A DNA stretch of 64,000 bases from Axinella damicornis (lineage: Eukaryota > Porifera > Demospongiae > Axinellida > Axinellidae). The position numbers and the translations under genes are program-made. The stretch lies in assembly GCA_963931865.1 (NCBI GenBank), contig OZ007513.1:9839412-9903411 (forward strand), given 5' to 3'. Below, in pieces: positions 56,502-64,000 of this stretch (position 1 is the first letter of the stretch; every line of letters begins with the position of its first letter). The notes under the pieces are model-generated. The model was given only the letters and a program-made list of their open reading frames with translations. It was not told the origin of the DNA and did not search any database.

Positions 56502-56521
56502 TAGATAATAGATTATCTATG
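56502..56521. repeat. closed CATAGATAATAG palindrome
   Basis: CATAGATAATAG followed directly by ATTATCTATG. The same arms flank the nested hairpin at 21474-21595, so this looks like the element reduced to its ends. Confidence 0.55.
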
Positions 56522-57533
56522 CCCCAACCCATTTATAATGTAGAGTTTAGGGAGAAAATCTTTTGTCTCTAGTTTGTGCACTTTTTTGAGCGCATGAAAT
56601 GCGTACTGTATTAGTCATGGTATGTGCAACTTCACTGTTAGGGTAAGGGGTACTGGATGTATGCTCTGATGTCAGGGTTGTGCAGCAATTGAAAAGTGTA
56701 AAAAATCCCGTGGGTTACCCATGGGACTGATTTAAGTCACCCTTCCCATGGGTGTCTCATGGGACTGATTTAAGTCACCAGAACCCATGGGACACCCATG
56801 GGAGCATTTTAAGTCACTATGGTTGACTTAAGTTGCTGTGAAGATATACAATATTGTATATCTTCACAGCAACTTAAAATGGTCCCATGAGTAATACTAT
56901 GCATTAATTAATGCATAGTATTACTCATGGGACCATTTTAAGTCAAGTCATGAAAGAGTAAGCCCCTGTTGTCTCACATCATCAGAGTAAGTCCCTGCCA
57001 ATTACCCATTCACGTTCAGAGAATGACTTAAAATGGTCCCATGAGTAATAGACAACGTACTATATATTGTGGGACCATCTTAAGTCAAATCATTAAGGAG
57101 TATGCCCCTGTCGTCTCACATCATCAGAGTAAGTCCCTGCCAATTACCCATTCGCGTTCAGAGAATGACTTAAAATGGTCCCATGAGTAATAGACAACAT
57201 ACTATATGTTGTGGGACCATCTTAAGTCAAATCAATGAAGAGTATGCCCCCGTCGTCTCACATCATCAGAGTAAGTCCCTGCCAATTACCCAGTCACTAG
57301 AATGGTCATGAGAACGGTATTACCAAAGCAATAATGATAATCATATGCATATTCAATCAAAAAATTGAGTTAGCAAGAACATCATAAGTCACTAATTTGT
57401 ACAGTGCTGATTACAAAGGCAATGGAGATGTAATAAGGATGTAACTAAATCATGACTTCCAGGCGTTGATATAATTATGTGACTGTCGACAATCAAATGC
57501 AGTGGTGCTTCCTCATGCGCACACTAAAGCTCA

Positions 57534-57782
57534 TTATATTGACGGAAGAGGATAACAATGATGCTCGTATACAGTTATAATAATTATCAAACAAACCTCA
57601 TGTCCTTGTCGTTTGGATACACATATAGTTTCACCATCACAAGGGAAGTAAATTCCGGATTTCCCAGTCAGCCCATCATACTTAGTAATCTGACCCTTGT
57701 ACCACTCTGTCTTTCCAGATGCCACTTTGAATTTCATCTCAACTGCCTTTCCACAGAGTGTCGTGTTGGGAGGTTTGTACAC
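57534..57782 (-). CDS. Tudor/chromo-barrel-like exon inside the fold-back element
   Basis: The minus strand encodes about 60 convincing residues: MKFKVASGKTEWYKGQI, TKYDGLTGKSGIYFPCDGET and VSKRQGHE, followed by the donor GTTTGT. The pattern of a small beta-barrel (FxV..GKTEWYKG.I..YDGLTGxYGIYFP) resembles Tudor, Agenet or chromo-barrel domains that read histone or protein marks. Its 5' part (57722-57782) is repeated inverted at 57928-57985. It could be captured host coding sequence or the last exon of a transposon gene. No flanking exons are found. Confidence 0.45.
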   Translation of the reverse strand: MYKPPNTTLCGKAVEMKFKVASGKTEWYKGQITKYDGLTGKSGIYFPCDGETICVSKRQGHEVCLIIIITVYEHHCYPLPSI

Positions 57783-57964
57783 AATGGTTACAATATTATT
57801 ATTATGAATGCACCTTCTGTTTTAGGGCTGACAATGCAGTAACCGTGTGTACAAAGTTTGTACACACGATTACTGCATTGTCAGCCCTAAAACAGAAGGT
57901 GCATTCATAATAATAATATTGTAACCATTGTGTACAAACCTCCCAACACGACACTCTTTGGAAA
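57775..57964. repeat. near-perfect long hairpin 1
   Basis: Arms of about 90 bp: GTACACAATGGTTACAATAT to GCTGACAATGCAGTAA and the exact complement, with loop CGTGTGTACAAAGTTTGTACACACG, itself palindromic. Confidence 0.9.
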
Positions 57965-58016
57965 GGCAGTTGAGATGAAATTATTATAAAGGGTGAACTG
58001 AGGACAGGTAAAGTAT

Positions 58017-58153
58017 AATCATGTGTGCATGGTAGTTACTACGATTACGTATGCACTTTTGGTTTTAGGATCAACGCATGTGACTGTTTCGTTGATTCTA
58101 AAACCAAATTATAACTGCATACGTAATCGTAGTAACTACCATGCACACATGAT
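58017..58153. repeat. long hairpin 2
   Basis: AATCATGTGTGCATGGTAGT to GGTTTTAGGATCAACG and complement around GCATGTGACTGTTT. Less perfect in the inner arm. Confidence 0.88.
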
Positions 58154-59389
58154 TATATTTTACCTGTCCTCAGTTCGCCCTATTATAATAATACTTCGAA
58201 GTCACTGTCACTGTCATCATTGTGTGGTTTATAGCTAAAAATGTGAGATAGGTGTAATTGAACTGGTAAAAAAGAACAAAATATTGCACTTCAATACCCG
58301 AGGCTAGGCTGTAGCACTGTAATCGTCTAGAGGAGGGGCTGCACGACAATACTCTGGAGGCGGGGCTGCAACACTTGTAATCATCTGGAGGCGGGGCTGC
58401 TGTGTTTATGCCTACTTAGACCGGCCAGTAGTAACTGACACTGATGAAGATAGACGACAGGAGCATACTCTTAAATGACTTGACTTAAGATGGTCCCACA
58501 GCAGTGTAGTGATTACTCATGGGACCATTTTAAGTCATTCTCTAAACGCGACTTGGTGATTGGCAGGGACTTACTCTGATGGTGTGAGACGACAGGGGCA
58601 TACTCTTCAATGACTTGACTTAAGATGGTCCCACAATATATACATGTAGTATGTTGTCTATTACTCATGGGACCATTTTAAGTCATTCTCAGAATGTGAA
58701 TGGGTGATTGGCAGGGACTTACTCTAATGGTATGAGACGATGGGAGCATACTCTTTAATGACTTGACTTAAAATGGTCCCATGAGTAATACTATGCACTG
58801 TATATCTTCATGGCAACTTAAGTCAACCGTATTGACTTAAAATGCTCCCATGGGTGCATGTCCCATTTGTTCTGGTGACTTAAATCAGTCCCATGAGACA
58901 CCCATGGGAAGGGTGACTTAAATCAGTCCCCTTGGTGACCCATGGGATTTTTTACAATTTTAATTTCTAGGCGACCGAAATTTGTCGCTTCTTTGGCAAG
59001 ACCTCCACTCGCAGACATGACTAGAGGTGTAAAAGAGGAGTGCTCGATCTCTCTTACATGCTGGGCGTAAGCCCTCTTCTCCATTTCATGCTTCCTGAAG
59101 CACTTCTCGATAGTGGTATTCTTGTTGGAGGGTGCGTAGGGGTTGAAAACCCTAACCGTTCCGCAAAGGTCCGCTCAAATCTCCCACCCCAAAAGCCGTT
59201 GGCAGCAATGTCTAGCCTTTGGTGGTGATGGCCGAACGCCCTGACATCACCTCCGTGGCCACCTCCTGCAGTTCCAGCTCAACGCGAACATCATTGCATA
59301 CTTCGCTCAGGAGAGTAGCTGTGACATCCCTAATCTCATAGTGACAAATAGAGCCTCGCGCTAATGCGCTTGGAGAAAAGTATATAGGA

Positions 59390-59480
59390 TGTTGTATACT
59401 GAACTGTTATGCCATCATCCCTGCTTGTTTTCTTTCTTTTTGCTGTTCTGCTATCCCTACATCTCCATACATTTTTTATG
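59390..59480 (+). repeat. short dispersed repeat TTTTTGCTGTTCTG
   Basis: GTATACTGAACTGTT, CATCATCCCTGC and TTTTTGCTGTTCTGCTATCC match 54595-54665 and, for the latter half, 42117-42160. Confidence 0.65.
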
Positions 59481-59533
59481 GTTTTTTTTCACTCCGCACA
59501 ATTTTGAGTTCAAAGTTCAAAGTTGCTGTACGC

Positions 59534-59701
59534 ATGCGCACATACAACGAAAATTTAAAAGGCGTCGCACATGAAGCCATAGTTATTGAGGTGCTCCGGT
59601 CAAAAAGGAGAGTAAAACGTTTCCGGGTGGAAGTTGAGATTGGACTAGTAAACGACTGTACATTGACTCACGTTCAGCGGCTGCAAGCAGAAATCACGCA
59701 G
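59534..59701 (+). CDS. possible first exon, unrecognised
   Basis: ATG at 59534 opens 56 codons: MRTYNENLKGVAHEAIVIEV, then KRRVKRFRVEVEIGLVND and VQRLQAEITQ, ending at CAG before GTATCT (phase 0). Composition is protein-like. A MITE begins 20 bp into the putative intron, at 59722. No following exon was identified, so this is tentative. Confidence 0.33.
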
Positions 59702-59721
59702 GTATCTTCGTACAAGCGCGT

Positions 59722-59818
59722 TAGCCTCGTTCCCAGTCCCACGCCCAGCTTTCCGTCGCTGCTTAGTACGGTACTAAGCAGCGACGGAAAGCTGGGCGTG
59801 GGACTGGGAACGAGGCTA
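59722..59818. mobile_element. 97-bp group B hairpin, exact 9-bp TSD
   Basis: TAGCCTCGTTCCCAGTCCCA to GGGACTGGGAACGAGGCTA, a perfect hairpin through TTCCGTCGCTGCTTAGTAC. Flanks CAAGCGCGT at 59713-59721 and 59819-59827 are identical. The perfect arms suggest recent insertion. Confidence 0.95.
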
Positions 59819-59827
59819 CAAGCGCGT

Positions 59828-60473
59828 ATTCACAGTACAATTATTATGCAACGCCCGTATATCTCCGGAAACTAGAAAACCTTTTAATCCCGTTTTTGAC
59901 CGATTATGCAAGAATGCGAGGGGGCGCGGTCAATCCGGAAGTCGCAAGATGGCCATGCGGTTCGAGGCTGTACTTTTGGGGTGCTCTGTTACTCCGAGTA
60001 AGGCACGCGATGGGAAAGTACGGCTGAATATCAAGTCTCTGGGTGGAAGGACGTCGGATTCTGAACATTTTGTGATGATATAACTGCCAGGCTGGAAGCA
60101 AGAGTGAGTCAAACACGGCACGTTAGCAAGCGCCTCGCCTCGGAAGGGATACATGTATGTTTGGGCGCCTGTAAACCTCCTAAACGCAAGGTGCTATTAA
60201 CATGCAACTTGCACCAAATGAAAGCATAAAGCTTGGAGATTGTAAGGAGCTCCATTTATGGGGGCTTAGTTTTGGAGCTATGGGGCCTTGAAGTTGGCCT
60301 ATTTTTATGATTCTGTTTACATTGGCGATTTTGTGCTGCCATAACTCCACAACTATACTAGCTAAGAGTCATGCCCAATGTTCTCGAACATTCTTAGCGG
60401 AGTTCGAGGTTCAGTGGTACGAACGTAGCGCGTCACTAGTCTAGTCCCGCCCCACGAACATCCCAATTCCGTT

Positions 60474-60504
<31 letters not shown>

Positions 60505-61828
60505 CAGGGTTAAAATCTTAATGTATTGATTGCAACAAGTGCAAGATGTGAATATCAATGAATGCTCAGGTATGAATATAGTTGGGGCGAGCCTGAGCGA
60601 GCTAGCCCCAAACAGATCGTTAGACTTGGGCGGATTATTCCTGTTTTTCCACCTATTATTCTTTCATTTGATTCCCCTAAAACTTCCCATTATTCCCATA
60701 ATCTAGTACCTACATGTATTATTCTCGAATTATTCTCAATTCGGGCAGCGAAGGACACTCAACAGTGACCTCACTTCAACGTCAGAGGAGTCAATGTCAT
60801 CCGAATCAGACTCCACACTGGGTCTACTGAACTACTAGTACCACTGCTGGCAGCTATAAGGAACTAGAACTAGCAAATTATTTATGTAGCATGCGAAGTG
60901 CGGCTGTGGCGCGGTGTGCACATGCACATTGATTGAATGAATATAATTATACCAATTTCCACACCTATTATTCCTGCATTATTCCGGAATCTCCCCACTA
61001 CCTATTATTCCCAAAATTATTCCGGAATAATCCGCCCAAGCCTACAGATCGTCCTGCTGTGTTTTGCCGTGTGTACGACCGGTTCAGTGTCCTTACCGTC
61101 ACTCTTCTGCAAATAATGGGTGAAATTCCGATTGCTTGACCGAGAAATCCCTCAAGTTGGAAATCTCACAGTGCCTCTAATTGATGGCAATATATAATAA
61201 GTAACGAGTCCACTCATGACCCTACCTCTTCAATGGCTACAGAGAGATATGACCATATAAGGAGAGCTTAGATATATTTTGTGGTACATTGCTGTTTGCC
61301 ATGGGGTGGTAATATTGCCTTCGTGTGGTATGGTATTTGATTGTGGTATTGCGATAATATTGAACACCTTTACTGAATGCAAAACCTTACCCAAAATGAA
61401 GTTAGAATTAGAAATGCTGCTCAAGACTTTTGGGATGGGTGGGCCCTTAATACGCCCACCCATCCCAGCTGTGCCTTCCACTCTTTCAACCCAGCGTTCC
61501 ACTAACAGCCATGCATAGAAGTTGCAAATAGCACTGGAATACTATCAATATTCAGATATCAGTATAGTGGTACCAAAATGTCAAGTATCAGAACTGGGTT
61601 CAAGAGTCATACATTTGTATGTTCTTAGACATCAGAAGCCAACATTACATCATTATTTTGTTCTCCACCCAAGTCGTTATTAATCTGCATCTGTTTAGAG
61701 GGGAAGCCCCCTCTCCCACTAGATGAAATCCTGTATGGACATGACTAATCAAGAACCCAGAGATGCAGACTAAGAAGTACAGACTGACCTTCCTTCCTGT
61801 CTATATTGCTTCTGATCTATTTCTATAG
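59828..61828. other. intergenic, upstream of second TRPA copy
   Basis: Contains R2 with a CA tail (60371-60498). The short stretch CAAGATGTGAATATCAATG (60540) is shared with 31093, upstream of the first TRPA copy, which marks the left limit of the shared region. Paired TTATTCCGGAATAAT-type motifs occur at 60650-61035. No coding exon is recognised; the N-terminal TRPA exon may be hidden here. Confidence 0.4.
60371..60498 (+). repeat. dispersed repeat family R2 with CA tail
   Basis: CATGCCCAATGTTCTCGAAC to ACACACACAC, matching 46908-47060. Confidence 0.8.
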
Positions 61829-63385
61829 GCTGCTCAGGATGGTGATTTGGATTGCCTTTCTAAGTGGGCTGACCATGTCGGGCAGTTGTCCACGGAGGAT
61901 GAGAGGACCAGGATCCTAGATGGGACGGACGAGCGTGGAAACACAGCGCTGCACTACTTGATGAAGCACAATGACTCTAAGATGGTGGAGATGGTGGAGA
62001 AATTGATTGACTTGGGAGCAGGTGTGTTGAACAAGCGTGATTCCTTGTCCGGCTCTTAGTTCAGTGTTCTAGCTAGAGAGCTTGTGGTGCGCAGTACCAC
62101 TATAATACTGGTTCTAACTAGAGCACTGCATTGGCAGTAATTATAGAGGGCGGAATACATTCCAATCAGTCTTCTTGCTATTGTCACAAAACCACATCAA
62201 TACAGCAACGTTTCGGTCCGAACCGGACCTTCTTCAGGCTACAATGGGCATTTTACGAACTATAAAAGAGTAGAATCAAGTAGTTAGCGCACTTGCCATT
62301 GCTGTACAGATTTGTGTTTTGTAGCCTGAAGAAGGTCCGGTTCGGACCGAAACGTTGCTGTATTGATGTGGTTTTGTGACAATAGCAAGAAGACTGATTG
62401 GAATGTATTCCGCCCTCTATAATTATTGCTAATGATCCAGTCTTCGCTCTGAGAGATCATGTTGTAGGAGTTCCCATTAACGTAGAGCACTGCATTGGGG
62501 CTTATCAGAATTGCCTTGTTGAACAGTAATGTAGTCTCCCGCTAATACCCCCCCCCCCCCCCCCCCATCCATTTTGTACACTGTTTGAGTATAAAGTGGG
62601 GAGGGGACTTTTGCTTGAATATTTGATTTTCTTTACTATACGCCCCCAGAAACGTGACGATGTGGCATGATCGATCGAAAATGTCTTTGCTGTAGCTGCC
62701 CAGAACGTTGATCAATTTTACCCATGAGTTATTCTCGTAGTTGCTGGTATAAGTGCCTTGTCAGTACTGACTGGAGACCAAGGGAAGGACTGGGTGGTTC
62801 CGATGTGTGTCTACATGAAGACATCTTTTATGAACTAACAAAAGATTCACGAATTATGCTGCATGTGCACGTGTAGTTGAGATACCGTGGCCGTTTGTTA
62901 TTAGGCGCATATTTGCTGTTAGGCGCAGGTGCGACTCTCATCCCAGCTACTCTTTATTCCATTTTCGATCCTACAGAGCAGAAAAAGCTATAATTCGAAA
63001 TGAAGCACACTTCATATTCAAGGAATGTCATTTGAAATTAAGAGCATCTCATTTAGGCACATACATGTATATCCTTCCAGCGGAGGTATACACAATGTAT
63101 ATACATAGGTGCATGTGCCTAATAACAAGCGACTATGGTATTCTCACCACAGGGCATTTAAACAAGTGGAACTTCATGCAACAACTTGGGGGTTAAGGGG
63201 GGAGGGGGGCATTTACTAGAAGGGGGCATAATCATTAGCCTGAGACTACAGGTATCACTTTTACACTACAGTCACCTGATTTCTTCGCACGCAGGTGTTA
63301 GTGTTGAGGGTGAAAACCAGAAGACTCCTCTACACCGTGCTGCAGAGCTTGGCCACCAGAAGATGATTTCCATTCTGTTGAAACA
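61829..63385 (+). CDS. TRPA: second TRPA-like gene, first two recognised exons (partial)
   Basis: Exons 61829-62021 (193 nt) and 63295-63385 (91 nt) have exactly the same lengths, phases and splice sites as exons 1 and 2 of the upstream TRPA-like gene. They encode AAQDGDLDCLSKWADHVG, GNTALHYLMKHNDSKMVEM and KTPLHRAAELGHQKMISILL. Amino-acid changes are few (for example GEKKKT to GENQKT), so the duplication is recent. The rest lies beyond the right edge. Intron 1 is longer than in the first copy mainly because of the element at 62113-62500. Confidence 0.9.
62200..62246 (-). ncRNA. hammerhead-like ribozyme motif (minus)
   Basis: The minus strand reads TGTAGC-CTGAAGA-A-GGTCCG-GTT-CGGACC-GAAA-CGTT-GCTGTA. 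The CUGANGA box, a 6-bp stem II and the GAAA box are present, and TGTAGC/GCTGTA can form stem I. One extra A separates the first box from stem II, so activity is uncertain. Confidence 0.5.
62318..62364 (+). ncRNA. hammerhead-like ribozyme motif (plus)
   Basis: Same motif on the plus strand, head to head with the other: CTGAAGA at 62326-62332, stem II 62334-62348, GAAA 62349-62352, candidate cleavage after CGTT at 62353-62356, stem I with 62357-62362. Hammerhead motifs of this minimal form are known from Penelope-like and other retroelements. Confidence 0.5.
62548..62566. repeat. poly-C run in intron 1 of second TRPA copy
   Basis: Homologous to the run at 31842-31868. Confidence 0.85.
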
Positions 63386-63445
63386 GTAGGTGTGGTGGTT
63401 CTGTATATGCACTTGATGACTGGCAGACACGTGCACACACATACA

Positions 63446-63718
63446 CTCATTGTTCCCAGGCCTTCTCCATCTCCAGTTTTTGTTAACAGTGCACAAAATG
63501 GTAGGAGAAAGCCTTTGGAATATTTTATGAGTGACGTCCGTGTCCACTAGGTGGATAGAGGGGGGATGCCCGGCATCCTGAACAGCGAGCAGTAGTTCAG
63601 CTGCCTTTTTTTACAAATGGTACACAATTTTTTCGCCTCCCGTCTACAGCCCTTGGAACAGCTTTACCAGTGGTATGGTATATCCCTGCCACTCGCAGTC
63701 AGCAGGGAGCAAGGCTAC
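63446..63718. mobile_element. degenerate MITE, homologue of 32748-32979
   Basis: TTGTTCCCAGGCCTTCTCC to AGGGAGCAAGGCTA. Present at the same place in both TRPA copies; this one retains an extra inner piece (63478-63515). Confidence 0.7.
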
Positions 63719-64000
63719 ATGCATGCACACACACACGCACGTGCACGCACACACACCCACACCCACACCCACACCCACCCACCCACCCACACACACACAC
63801 ACACACACATGCACACACACACACACATGTACACACACACACATGCACACATACACATGCACACACACATGCACACACGCACACACACAAACATGCACAG
63901 ACACACATGCACACACACACACACATGCACACACACACACGCACACACATTCACACACACATGCACACACACATGCACACACACACATGCACACACACAC
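63718..64000. repeat. CA-rich microsatellite to window end
   Basis: CA repeats mixed with CATG, CG and CCCAC units. The tract continues past the edge. Long Cys/Val ORFs on the minus strand are artefacts. Confidence 0.95.

Larger units (their letters stand above)
56676..58976. mobile_element. 2.3-kb modular fold-back element
   Basis: Left end GGTTGTGCAGCAATTGAAAA; right end (complement) GGTCGCCTAGAAATTAAAAT. Both ends are shared with the 81-bp unit at 21488-21568. The left arm (56690-57300) and right arm (58430-58970) are inverted and built of modules of about 150 bp that start GACTTAAAATGGTCCCATGAG, have GGGACCATCTTAAGTC and continue ATCATCAGAGTAAGTCCCTG; three modules on the left, about three on the right. 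The centre (57300-58430) holds an exon-like ORF and two hairpins. No transposase was found, so it is non-autonomous. Confidence 0.85.
62113..62500. mobile_element. inverted-repeat retroelement-like insertion with hammerhead motifs
   Basis: Arms of about 100 bp (TATAGAGGGCGGAATACATTC to CGGACCTTCTTCAGGC and complement) lie at 62140-62246 and 62318-62424. AGAGCACTGCATTGG appears before (62115) and after (62486) the insertion, like a target duplication of about 14-15 bp, whereas the first TRPA intron has it once (31788). It is therefore a late insertion of about 370 bp. Confidence 0.8.

Overview
The window is eukaryotic and almost certainly metazoan. Its genes are split by introns with GT-AG junctions (one GC-AG candidate). 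Families include an ankyrin-TRP channel of the TRPA type, an SLC7 cationic amino acid transporter, the MYG1 exonuclease and a RING/TRAF-type zinc-finger protein. The rest is dense with short inverted-repeat elements, LINE fragments and microsatellites. A sponge or other early-branching animal is my best guess, but that is inference from gene style and was not tested by any search.

Layout. At 1-767 (minus) lies the 5' end of an unrecognised gene that leaves the window. Two small hypothetical ORFs and a 27-bp minisatellite follow. MYG1 (minus, 7041-4674) shows three spliced exons; its C-terminal half was not found. A LINE fragment split by a miniature element occupies 9195-10899. The transporter (minus, 21147-12552) has four exons that join in phase into about 575 residues. 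An intronless, secreted trypsin-fold protein with a degraded catalytic triad lies at 22593-23615, followed by a decayed partial duplicate at 24395-24892. A TRPA-like channel (plus, 31497-54347) can be assembled from 17 exons with consistent phases, giving about 883 residues. A TRAF-like gene sits antisense inside its intron 4, beside a 5'-truncated LINE. The first two of those exons recur at 61829-63385, so a tandem TRPA paralogue runs off the right edge.

Between the genes the sequence is dominated by mobile DNA. The commonest family has termini TAG(C/T)CTCGTTCCCAG and mostly 9-bp target duplications, with more than 20 whole or partial copies of about 31 to 600 bp. Others are a 2.3-kb fold-back element (56676-58976) with an 81-bp relative at 21488-21568, a 1.74-kb element with CCGG target duplication inside a tandem duplication (39377-41115), and an inverted-repeat element carrying two head-to-head hammerhead-like ribozyme motifs in intron 1 of the second TRPA copy.

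The genes do not form one pathway. The clearest biological story is local duplication (TRPA pair, protease plus decayed copy) with heavy intron colonisation by fold-back elements, some of which carry paired CACGTG and TGACGTCA-type motifs.
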